A stretch of DNA of 64,000 nucleotides, taken from positions 26,580,501 through 26,644,500 of the forward strand of contig OX327695.1 in NCBI GenBank assembly GCA_946807835.1. Reading direction: 5' to 3'. The position numbers were made by a program, and so were the translations under genes. Below the pieces are notes generated by a model. That model made no database searches and had not been told where the DNA came from. It saw only the letters and a program-made list of their open reading frames with translations. Positions 47,241 through 57,949 of this stretch are shown one piece after another (the stretch's first letter is position 1; the number at the start of each line of letters is the position of its first letter). Source of the stretch: Ailanthus altissimus (taxonomy: Eukaryota; Streptophyta; Magnoliopsida; Sapindales; Simaroubaceae).

Positions 47241-50095
47241 TGTTGGAGTTAGTGCTTATGTGTCATTTTAATGTTGCATGAATATTAATTGTTAATATTT
47301 ATACAATATATATTTCTAGTATAATCTTTAGTATTAAATATGTATTTAGTATAGTACTTGTAAAGTTACATATATTGTATGATCTGAAGAAGTTTAGATT
47401 TGGCTTAAAGAAGTTTAGACTAGTGCTAAGAGTTATAAATGCTAAGGGTTAGCGCTACTAAGAGTTAGTAAGTTATGAAAGTCAGCAAAATCTAAGGAGT
47501 TAGAGCTTTGTCTATAATGGAACAACACTTTAAGGGTATACTAGTAATGACATAGTTGTAAGGAGTTACAATAGGTGCTAGGAGATGTCATTATGCAAGT
47601 ATGTTCTCAAACACTATGTTCCTAATCTATTTTCATCGATACAGGTCTATCGGCGAATCTATTTCAAATAGATCAGTGTATGTCTATATCTGTAGAGTAC
47701 AGATGATTGTTCTTAGCTGACTATGAGCTTAGAGCTCTTATAGGCATGCGAGTATCCAATCAGGACTGGATACTGAATAAACTCACGAGAATGTCAATAG
47801 ACATCTTATAAAGCCGTCAATGGTGAGTCTTTTCGAGTTAAGTAGTATTCGTAGTCCTTTAACTTGAGCGCCACAGTGGGCTTATGAGTAGTCCACCATA
47901 CTTTAGTTCCACGTATGTCAAAGATCTTTTATAGTCTAACTACTGCGTGTCACTGGGTATGATCCGATGCTCATAGAGTTTGGTGTGTGAAGATATGGGA
48001 TTCGTCAGCTCCCATAGGGAAATTGAATATTTAGATACTCTGAGATTCAAAAAGTCTTGTGGCCACAAGCACGTAACCCTGGAAAAGTGTTTTCCATAAG
48101 GTTAAACATTATTGCAAAGGAGTTTGTGGATATTATTTTATGAAATAAAAATCTGGACATAAGTTCACGGATGAGCATATAGGAATTTAATGGTGCTGAT
48201 TTATATCCTCACTCTTTCAGGATATAAGTGACGGAATAATTATACATATGCGCTTTGACCTTAGCTTATATGGTCTAATACGCTGATTTGTAATATCTAT
48301 GACATATGTGTGAAGCATTAGTTACGGAATCATGGAACAGTTCTATTTAACAAATCAAGCGTAGACCTAGGGAGTCTCGCAATAGAAAGTGTACTCGTTG
48401 TGCACTGGAGCAGCGTATCGGGATACGTGCGTATCAAGACTTAAGTGTTAAGTACATTAATTAGTTAACATTTTTTGTTAACCAATTAATATTGACATGT
48501 AGTGTATAGTAAACTTTCGAACATATTGACTCAAGTGTTGAATTTGGTAGGACTCACGTTAGGTTAAATAAAAGCTTAAGGGTTATTTTATTATAATTAA
48601 TTATTTAATTGTTAAATAAATATTTAACTTAACTATGGTTAAATATTAACTAAAGGGTTAGGTTAAAATAAATATTAGTTTATTTAATAGTTAAGTAAAT
48701 TTAACTTTACCATGGTTAATAGTTTAAATTAATAAAGATATTTATTTTACTTAATGGTTAAGTAAAACCTAATATATCTAAAGTTAAAAGTTTACTTAAT
48801 GGCTCAGTTAAGGGTTATGAAAGATATTTTTTAATTATTTAATGGTTAAACAATCAATTAAGTATTTTTATAAAAACTTATACGATATAGTCCAAATGTT
48901 GATTAATTGTTAAGATTTTGAAAATCTATAAATAGTCAGGCCAAATGAAACAATGTAGAATTTAAAAGCTTAGAGTGGTAATCGGCCATGAAAGAGAGAA
49001 AATTTGTTTTCATAATTTTAAATTCAAATGTTGAGTTTACTATTCATATCCTTCTTCATTAGGCTTAGGCCATCAAAATTGTTGAAGCGGAAGCATACAA
49101 ATAAGAAAAATCACCCAAACAATATATACAAAACAAGTTATTAAGAAAATAAAGAGAGAGAATTGGTAAAAGGAGAACACACAAAATTATGTGGTTCGAC
49201 AACTTGTTTACATCCATGGCGGATCAAGATCACACTCTTTTTATTATGAAGCACAAGACACTCACAAAGTATGTCTCTTCAAAAAAGATCACAAAGAAAA
49301 CTATCTCTTACACTCTAGAAATTTTTTCTTACTAAGAATCATAACGATTTCTTCTATCATCACTAAGATTTCTTGGGTTATTACAAAGATATCTTCATTT
49401 CACTTAGATATATTTACAAGTCAATTAATAGCTTTTATATAGCTTTAGGATGTCCTAAGTTTACCTTAAACGTGTAGGAGTCGTATTAGGGAATCCTGAA
49501 GCAAGTGAGAGACAAATAAGAAAGTCTTCAATTCGGGAAACACTTTCCGCGCTCATCACCGCGGCGCTGGTGTGCCTGCATGGGCGCCGCGATGTTGATC
49601 ACCCAACCCCACGCCTGGGCACTGCCCTATTCGTCTTTTGCCTCCTTTCTCTTCCGTCTTCGATCATTGTGCACCCTACGCACTTGGCTTGCTCTCCAAA
49701 TCATATCCAATGGTTTTTAATCAATATTCTTACAAAAAGCATTCAAGCTTTTGTTTTATTGGTCAAGAGTTGATCAAGAGTAAAATAAATATTTTCTAAG
49801 TTAAAGAGTTTAACTTAAAATATAATTTAAGTGTTAAACTAGAGATTAAAGAGTTAATCTCGAGGTTTAAATGTTAAGCCAATGTTGAAAATTCAGGCTT
49901 CTATTCTAGAGACTCAAGCCCACCTAGTTGAGTCCTAGAATTACCAACGGGTTCATTTTGGGTGGTACTCCAGCTTATACTATTTCAAACACTTGTAAGA
50001 AGATTATTCTTAATCATTAATATTAATGTGATTAATATACTTTTAATTTATTTCATTAATGTTTTTTTTTAGTTTCATACTTCCGAAAAAAATTA
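47241..50095 (+). mobile_element. Angela/BARE-like LTR, copy 3, 3' end truncated, with nested LTR
   Basis: Starts TGTTGGAGTTAGTGC inside intron 3 of the SABATH pseudogene. It follows copy 1 (5159-7265) and copy 2 (inverted) to the gattaatatacttttaat region near 50030. It lacks the last about 100 bp that precede CCAACA in copy 2. A 655-bp LTR-like insert at 49080-49734 splits it. The expected TSD partner of tcttt (47236-47240) was not found on the right, so a deletion removed the right end and SABATH exon 4. Confidence 0.85.
49080..49734. mobile_element. Small solo LTR nested in Angela-like LTR copy 3
   Basis: A segment TGTTGAAGCGG...TATTCTTACA with flanks aaaat (49075-49079) and aaaag (49735-49739), a one-mismatch TSD. 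Without it the host LTR reads ggccatcaaaagcattc continuously, in line with ggccattttggag of copy 1. It shares atgtggttcgacaacttgtt and a GC-rich block (cgcggcgct, gcgccgcga near 49560-49600) with the LTR at 45911-46775, so both belong to one family. Confidence 0.75.
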
Positions 50096-50139
50096 CTTGA
50101 TCAAAAATTTTATTTGTTATGATAACTCGAGGCCACTAT

Positions 50140-52995
50140 GGTTTGCCTTGGAGTTCATAAATACATATGAGGTCAGGTTTATTCTATTCCTTAGAGTGGA
50201 CTTCTTGAGTTTGTATATAAGATTAGGAGAAAGTCTTGATGCAAAACCTTTAGGTTAATCTATGAATATCTCTTCCTCGAGATATCTATTCAGAACGCCG
50301 CCTTTACATCCATCTACTAAATTTTAAAGTTATAGTCTGCTGTAATCGCCAATAATATCCTTATTGACTTTAAGCATCGTAACTGGTGTAACGTTTTCTT
50401 AAAATCGATCATTGACCGTTGAGTATAACCTTTTGCTACCAAACAAGCTTTGAAGGTCTCTACCTTTCCATCGAGCCTATACTTCCGCTTGTAAACTCAT
50501 TTATAATCAATATGAACTATTCCTTCTAGAAGCTCAACTAAGTCCAAGACTTGGTTTTGATGCATAGAGTTAATTTTGAATTTCATGACATCTTGTTATT
50601 TTTTCCAATCAATATCTAATATTGCTTCTCTGTAAGTTAAAGGAACATTTTCTTCAACTAAGAAAACCTCAGAGATACCTTGAGGTATCATACCATACCT
50701 TTTAGGTTACCTCGATATCCTTTGTGACCTACATAGAGGGTGTGTAAAAGGTAATTTGCTCGATTGAGCCCGTGGTTTCATCCGTGGTTCATTCTGATTG
50801 ACTTCATCAAAATCAATCTTTTTACAATTATCACGATTCATGAGAAACTTTTTTTCAAGAAAAGTGATGTTCTGAGCAACGAACACATTTCATTTCTCAA
50901 GATTATAGAACTGGTATCCCATTAAATTGATGGGATAACTAATGAACCGATACTTGTACCCCCTAGGTACAAATTTATCCTATTGTGTAACTGTTACATA
51001 AATAGGACAGCCTTAAATCTTAAAATATTTAAGATTTGGATTCTTTCCAATCCATATCTCATAGAGAGTGGAGGGAATGGCTTTAGATGGAACTCTGTTC
51101 AATACATGAGCAGCAGTATATAGAGTATAGCCCAAAATATATTCAAAAAGATCGGTGAATCTCATCATCGATCAGGCCATATTTAATAAAGTCCAATTCC
51201 TCCTCTCTGAGACTCTATTATGTTGCGGAGTAGCTAGAGGATTATACTAAGTAAGAATTCTATTTTTCTTTAAATAATTCAGAAATTCACTACCTGTGTA
51301 TTCATCGCCTCGATCTGATCGAAGGTATTTGACATATATATAAGTTTGTTTCTCTACTTCAAGTTTAAATTCCTTGAACTTTTCAAAGATTTCAGACCCG
51401 TATCTCATAAGAAACACATAATAATATCGTGACAAATAATCAATGAAGGTTACGAAGTATTGAAATCCATCCATAGCAGCGTGATTCATTAGACCACATA
51501 TATCACTATGTATAAGTTCCAATAAACTAGTTGCATAGTGCTCAACACAAGTAAATGTAGATTTGGTCATTTTTTTAATACATAATTTATAAAGTGGATA
51601 AGGTTCTATGGTTAAATTAGTTATTTGATCATCCTTAACCAAACGGGATAGATGTTTAACGCCTATATGACTTAATCTCATATGCCACAATTTTGTTTCA
51701 TTTAAAGTTTTCGACCTACTTACTGTATTTACCTGTACATTCGTAATATTTTATGTTGTATTCAATACATAATGACTATTAATTAACTGACAATCAACTA
51801 TCAAAATATTATGCATATCATATACATATATAATGAACGATTCCGTATATACATATAATAACCCTCACTATCAAGTATTGGAAAAGATACTATTTATCTT
51901 AAAATACAAGGTACAAAAAGATAATTATACAACATTATAGTTCTATTACATGAGAGATATAAATTAAAATGTCTCACAGCCTCGATTTGAAGGAAATCTC
52001 AATTTTCAACATGAAACTGAATTTCTTATAGCTGCAACAGTTTAACTTCCCTCAGACTCTGCAATATATCACAGATGTGAAAAAGAGAATCAGTATCCAA
52101 TACCCAATCAAAATTAGCATCATATGCTAAAGAAATATCAATAATTGGTAAACATATACCCAATGGAGTCTTTTTCACTGAGGCAATGTATTTTTGGCAA
52201 TTTGTCTTCCAGTGTCCTTCCTCGCTATAGTAGAAATACTTTCCTTTTTCTTTCTTCTGTGGTTTAGATATAAGTTGCCTTTGAGAACCAATCTTGGGTG
52301 TTTGCCTCACCTTCTTTTTCTTCCTTTCTTTAGGCTTTCTAGAAGCCCTAAGAGCAGAAAATGAAGCACACTAAATAAAGAGGGATGATCTCACCTTATT
52401 CATGTCCTCTTATGCTATCTTCAACATATATAAAGTTTAACATAAGACGAGATCATTTCTTATATATTACAATTCATTATGAACTGTTTGAAAGACCTCG
52501 GAAGCAACAGGAGAATCAAACTATTCCCTAAATAATTATTCAACGTAATATCTGTCGTCTCCAACCTCTGATTATAAAAATCATATTGAGGACATAGGGA
52601 TTGATTGGACTGTCCTCAGAAAGTCTACACTAAAAAAGTGATTTAGTAACCCTATACGCCTTAACTTGAGGACGATCGCCAAACAGCTCATTTAGATAGA
52701 GCATAATGCTAAAAGTATCACCTATATGAGTATGCTCTCTATGTAAACCTGTAGACATAGAGGCAAAGACGCAAGATTTAATTTTTAAATTATCATCCAA
52801 CCATTTTTGATAAGTCACCCTTTCCTTTATGGTGGCTTTATCAGAAATTCTTGTGAGCATACGTTGATCTATCATATATCTAAGTTTTTCAGAATCGAGA
52901 ACAATTCTCAGATTCATTAACCAGTCTTTATGGTTTTTTGTGCCTTTAAGTTGGTTCACATCCAATATGCATGCCAACGGATTAGATGAGGTCAT
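50140..52995 (-). pseudogene. Angela/BARE-like Copia gag-pol fragment (gag to RT), minus strand
   Basis: Sense order: gag from an ATG at about 52995 (MTSSNPLACILD, then GTKNHKDWL and FGDRPQVKAY). A zinc knuckle with FYYSEEGHWKTNC near 52225 has both leading Cys replaced. Protease WVLDTDSLFHIC near 52105 reads DTD instead of DTG. Integrase: MWHMRLSHIGVKHL near 51688, MTKSTFTCVEHY near 51575, LIHSDICG near 51508, LRSDRGDEYTGSEF near 51318, followed past a stop by TPQHN and VSERRN. RT: MDVKAAF near 50320 and KGFASRLSPN near 50265, after which recognisable sequence ends. RNase H and the 3' LTR are missing. The MTKS/LMRYGSE/EFKLEVEKQ wording resembles BARE/Angela integrases. Several stops make it inactive. 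Confidence 0.85.
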
Positions 52996-54088
52996 TTTAT
53001 CTTCACAAAAGAAAATAAGAGATGTTGAGAAAAATAAATATTTCAATCACTAATTTTCATTTTAGATTAAGGATATAATCAAATTATATATTTTTAAATC
53101 TAAAACACCCTCTCACTGCTTTACATAATCCTCTAATTCTCTCAAAAAGAAAAATAAAAAATTTAAACTCTTTAAATTGTATAGTAAGAAGTAGATCCTT
53201 TTGGCATTTTACTTCGGCCTCATGCTTTAACAATATTGACTATTGTAAAATTTAAATGGTAGACAACTTTTGTCAATTGCATCACATACAACTCTTATGA
53301 CTGATCTTAAATACACCTTATCCTGACGCTTTAACAATATTAGATAAGTGTATTTCAGATCAACTTATCAATGATCAAATATATGTTATTGATACTACTC
53401 TCACGCTTTAGCAATATTGAGTAATACATTCGCATATATTTGCCTCATCTCATATTTAACCAGCATAGTCCGAATCACACCAACCATATCCCTCACACTT
53501 TAACAATATTGGAAAAGATCGATATAATCTGACTAATACCGTATTGACAAGACGGATCAATGTGTAACACTATCTCATAATAGTACACTATTCTATCTGA
53601 TTAAGAGAGATTACTGAATTCTATCCCCATCTCATAAGGCTGTGATTCTTAATCATACATTAGTTTTGTGTAAACATAACTAACCCCACCAGTAGGACTC
53701 CTATTGTGGTTACCAGCATAAATAAATGGCCCGCAATATTTATCACATTTATAACAATTATAAATTAGTAAAAATAAATTATTTATTTTTAAACTCTTAA
53801 AATTAAAAATAAATAGTTTGAGTAACTAGTATAATTACGGCTTTCATAGGTTTCAGGAATTGCGACATTGAAGGCCCAACCTCCGATGTCACAGAAACAA
53901 CCTAAACACGCTGCGGTGCTAAGGCCTCAACCTTAGCGTTACGGCACTCAGTCTACAATGCTGCGATATCCCTTTTAGCCATATCTCGATTATGAAATTT
54001 GTAACACTTGAAACATATAATTGATAGCACCGGGATGTCTAATTATGTCATGTACACTTCAATATAAGTATAAACAATACAACACAGT
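52996..54088 (-). other. 5' leader between PBS and gag of the Angela-like element
   Basis: About 1.1 kb without coding signal, between the primer-binding site and the presumed gag ATG. It contains the four-fold stem-loop motif array (53206-53534) and, nearer the PBS, a GC-richer block (about 53905-53960) with the hairpin GCTAAGG/CCTTAGC at 53918-53924 and 53931-53937. In retroelements this leader carries packaging and dimerisation signals. Confidence 0.7.
53206..53534 (-). repeat. Four copies of a 16-nt loop motif, three within clear stems
   Basis: On the plus strand the core gctttaacaatatt occurs at about 53224 and 53328, a variant gctttagcaatatt at about 53405, and actttaacaatatt at about 53497. 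Stems around the first three: ATTTTAC/GTAAAAT (53206-53212, 53245-53251); AATACACCTTATC/GATAAGTGTATT with one bulged C (53310-53322, 53343-53354); atactactc/gagtaatac (53392-53400, 53419-53427; two mismatches that are G-U wobbles on the sense RNA). The fourth stem (atatc/gatat plus an imperfect outer stem) is weak. Confidence 0.75.
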
Positions 54089-54100
54089 GCTCTGATACTA
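54089..54100 (-). other. Primer-binding site of the Angela-like element
   Basis: Plus-strand gctctgatacta is the reverse complement of tagtatcagagc, one base from the standard tRNA-iMet site tggtatcagagc. It lies 4 nt left of the LTR end at 54105 (in sense, just after the 5' LTR). It fixes the orientation of the element and shows that the LTR family belongs to this Copia. Confidence 0.85.
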
Positions 54101-54289
54101 ATTTTGTTAGTGTTATTTGTGTGTGCACTGTGTTACGAGTGAATGTGTGCATTTTAAACAATTTAAAAATAGCATATCACATATGCAATGCAGCGGATTA
54201 AATATAACACACAATACTATCTCATTAAATTAATGAGATTAAACGACTCACCCTCGAAGCATGCTTTGAACATTTCTAGTTAAGGATAT

Positions 54290-55704
54290 TGATAAGCGTA
54301 AATTATATCTATTATTTTTACTCCTTTAACTTGATTGTTTGCTCATTTTAATAAGAATAATAGGTTTTTTATAGGTTTTATTATTATTTTGTAGGTTAGG
54401 AGTCAGTAGAGCAATTGGGGATAAAAATCTAAGAAAAAAAAGACAAAACATCAAATTGCTACAGTACATGCTACAACGATCGCTACAGTGCCATACTATA
54501 GTAATTTTGCTAAAGTACCTTTGCCCTAGTAATAAACAGTATTTCACCCCAACAAAATTCTAACGCCCAAAGCTTTTCTCTCCAGCGATGAACATTTATG
54601 TGTGAACAATAACTTGTAAATAGTGCTCATAATAGTACCTTATGAATAGTATCATAAACAGTTATTGCGCTACAGTAAAAAAATACAACTCAAATATTCT
54701 AATCAATCCTTATATAAAGACCTCTTATTTCAAACCTCAAACACACAACTTAGAGTTTTTAGAGCCACAAGATATTGAAGAAGAGCAATTTTTAAAAAAA
54801 GAAGCAAGGAAAATTCAAGGAAGCAAGAGATTATTGGTGAATCTTTGACGTATCAACCAACTGCAAACTGACGTCTATATTGGTTTGCTTTTAGTTGTAT
54901 CATGTTTATTTTATTTTTCAGTCATAATTCTCTTGTTATCATGAGCTAAATTTATTTTCTAGGATTATTACTTGAACTTAATATGTGCGCTTAATTGTTG
55001 GATATTTTTAATATTTATTTGAATTCAATTTTTCATTATTCAAATTATTTGTTCTTAATGCTTCATTATATCTGATCAATATTGTGAATGCTTTGGTAAT
55101 ACTTTGATAAACTCAAAAGAGGCATCATTGTGTTTAGACCTAGATAATTTGATGCATGATTGTAGAGTAACATTCATATTGCATATCAAAGTTTCGAATT
55201 AGGATAAGAATATACATAATTAGCATGTATGGTCAATAAGATCTGTTCTTAATAAATCTTTATTTATTATAAGTACCATAGGAAGTACCATAAGAATATA
55301 AGTATTTGGTAAATTAAGATATACTTGCATGACCTTGGGAGAGGCTTGTGAATACATTAGTGTTTTGACCAATAATAAGAATTGAAAGATATAAATATTA
55401 AAAGAATTAATCTTTAGAAAATATATTGAAGGATAGTAATTAATCTTAGACTTTCTCTATATTGCTATTTTCTTATTTTAGTTGAGTTGTGTCATTTATT
55501 TTTTGCACTTTTATTTTACTTAAATTTATTGTAAAATTAAGATTTGATTTTTCTGAATAATTACAATAAAGATATAATTTTAGTACTTGGTAGAAAATAA
55601 AAATTATTCCTGTAGATTTGACATCCGACTTTATAAGTCATTTTATTACTTGTTACAATAGTATATACTTGTACTTAATTTTAAGATATAGAAATATTGC
55701 ATCA
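54290..55704. mobile_element. Solo LTR, probably Ty3/Gypsy, nested in Angela-like LTR
   Basis: A 1415-bp segment TGATAAGCG...TTGCATCA with TSD gatat/gatgt (54285-54289, 55705-55709; one transition). It carries tatataaagacctc near 54708, several ctacagt words near 54460-54680 and, near its end, ttgacatccgacttta. The last resembles the conserved stretch just before the 3' end of LTRs in several plant Gypsy groups. Sequence on either side rejoins the Angela-like LTR alignment. A 68-codon frame at 54642-54848 is not taken as a gene. Confidence 0.75.
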
Positions 55705-55758
55705 GATGTGATGGGCTTCCTCAAATTAGAATGGTAGTTTTTTTTATCTCAAATAATT

Positions 55759-55857
55759 ATTGTGTTAAGTATCAACACTAAATTCAGTCTAAGAGACTGA
55801 TACTTAAGTATCAACACAATATCAACACTCTTATATTGTGTTGATACTTAACACAAT
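55759..55857. repeat. 20-bp perfect inverted repeat with central palindromes
   Basis: Arms attgtgttaagtatcaacac (55759-55778) and its exact reverse complement (55838-55857) enclose 59 bp holding cagtctaagagactg (55786-55800) and the palindrome gatacttaagtatc (55799-55812). It looks like a small foldback or MITE-like insertion within the LTR; no TSD was confirmed. Confidence 0.85.
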
Positions 55858-56295
55858 TACAAAGCCTCACTTACTATTGAATTAAGCTCATCCACTATCT
55901 CAAATTCAAATGAATTCACTTGGCCAACTTATAAAGAAATGACTGCCATCAATATTAGCCAATCACAAAATAATTATTTACCACTTAGTGAAGCTCGACA
56001 AAGATTCTCATTTGCCAACAACAATTTTATAATTTTGATGAGTAATCAAACAACTTGGTGGTAAATAAAAAAAACAGTTAATGGCATAATGGTGTGATAA
56101 AATAATCAACCAATTAAAAAGTACATGGTGGCTATTCCTATTGCTAACAAATTGCCACATACCTTTCTTATTAAAAAATAAAAAAGATTTATTTTATTTT
56201 ATTTTAAATTAAAAATAAATAAATAAAATGGCCGGATACATTTACCTTGAATTAGTAAAAGTAAAACAACAATTGTTATAATTTGTTTTGTTTAT

Positions 56296-56650
56296 CAATG
56301 TCTAATTTAGTACTCATACAAATTATTGACATAATTTAAGTCATATACTAAGTAGTTAAAAAGTCAAATCTCACTTAGCATAATATTAAATTTAACACTT
56401 AAACCTTAACTACTTCCCGAAAGATCCTGAAATAAATAAATGGTCAGTTAATTTAACTTAAATAAAATAATTATTATTTTATTTAAATGGTAGCTATATC
56501 CACCAATGTCAAATTTAATACCCATACAAATTATTGACACAATTTGAGGCATACACTGAGTAGATAAAAGTGTAAGGTCTCATTTGGCACATTCTTAGGT
56601 TTAGTACTTAAACCTTAACTACTTATTGAGAGACTTTGAAATAAAATTAT
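56296..56650. repeat. ~145-bp direct repeat, spacing 208 bp
   Basis: Text from caatgtctaatttagtactc (56296) to gaaataaataaa recurs from caatgtcaaatttaataccc (56504) to gaaataaaat. Both share catacaaattattgacaca-like and aaaccttaactact. It lies inside the Angela-like LTR and is not seen in the other copies. Confidence 0.8.
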
Positions 56651-57815
56651 ATTTTTAAAAATTTCTTGGATTTAACAATTTGATCTAGTGCACTACCCAC
56701 GTGCTCAACGAATACACTTCATATAGTGAGACTCTCTCGGTTTATACCCATTTTATCTCACAAAAAATTTTTACAAGTCTATAACGGATGCCCTACACAC
56801 ACATGTTATGGATAATACAAAATGGCGAGTTGAACCATATAAGTTGAGGTTAATCAATAATCGTACAATCATTCCGTCATTGATATCTTGGAAGAGCGGA
56901 GACATGGATCAATATCGTCAAGTCTTCTATTGCTCAACCATAAATTGATCTCTTCTATTCGTATTCCGATAAACAATATCTGCAAACTCTTTTGCAATAT
57001 TATTTATACCACAGGAAACTCTTTCTTGGATTTAATGCTTATGGCCGTAAGAATTCCTGGAACACAACCTTAAAGCATCTGGATATTTGACATTCATATG
57101 AGTTGACGGATCTAATATCTACACACACTGAACTCCATAAGCATCAAATCATATCCAGTGACACCCAACAGTTAGATCATAAAAGGTCTTTGATATATGT
57201 GGAACCTCAGTATGATGGATCACTCACAATCCCACCGTGGTGCTCAGGTCAAAGGACCACGAATACTACTCAACTCGAGAAGACCCTCCCCTGACGAATT
57301 TATGGGATATCTATTGGAGGTCTTCATTGAGTCTTGTTCAATATCCAATCCTCACTGAATACTTGTATATCTATACGAGTTTCGACTAAGCTCATAATTT
57401 GCTAAGATTAACTATCTGGACAATCTAGATATAGATATACACTGATCTATATTAATCGGTTCCACTCAATAGACCATGCGTTAGTGAAAATAGATCAGAA
57501 ACTTATAATTCGAGAATATACTTATACAATGACATTTCTGGACAACGCTTGTAAATTTTTGCAATTGTGTCATTATTAGTATATTCTCATATTTTTGTCC
57601 TATTTCAGATAAGGTTCTAACTCTTTAGACCTAATCTGAACTTTTTCAGATCAATATAATGTCCAAATTATTACAAGCATCTTACCTTATAAAAATATTT
57701 AGCGATTTAATAAAATATTTATTTATTACATAAATATGAAATTAAAATATTCATACAAAATTGAAATGACACATGAGTATAAATTTTAAATATATATATT
57801 TATATTGTTGGAAGA

Positions 57816-57945
57816 TAGTCGGCCCACTTCTAGCCGTTCAAGCGATTATGCCTGTTCTAGCCTTACCATCTATCCCTATCATAATGGAAAGGGGTACTTT
57901 CGAGCTGATCTGTAACGAATAAAAGCGTCGGGCTAATCTGTGATT
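57816..57945. other. Short unassigned segment between two retroelement fragments
   Basis: About 130 bp of more balanced composition (gtcggcccacttctagcc) with no match to the neighbouring LTR or gag-pol in this window. Possibly filler DNA at a deletion or recombination joint. Confidence 0.35.
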
Positions 57946-57949
57946 GGTC

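Larger units (their letters stand above)
54105..57815 (-). repeat. 5' LTR of the Angela-like element, interrupted by a Gypsy-type solo LTR
   Basis: Plus-strand start TGTTAGTGTTATTTG is the LTR 3' end in sense. Text such as gcagcggatta and attagaatggtag matches copy 2 (31635-33812). The right half (about 56690-57780) matches copies 1 and 2 strongly (for example ggaccacgaatactactcaa near 57253). Without the 1415-bp insert and its TSD the LTR is about 2.3 kb. The 5' terminus near 57815 is eroded and TGTTGG/CCAACA is not preserved. Confidence 0.8.

Noticed and set aside
53206..53534. Regularly repeated motif as a possible CRISPR array
   Set aside because: Spacing is uneven, repeats are short and degenerate, the genome is a plant, and it sits in a retrotransposon leader.
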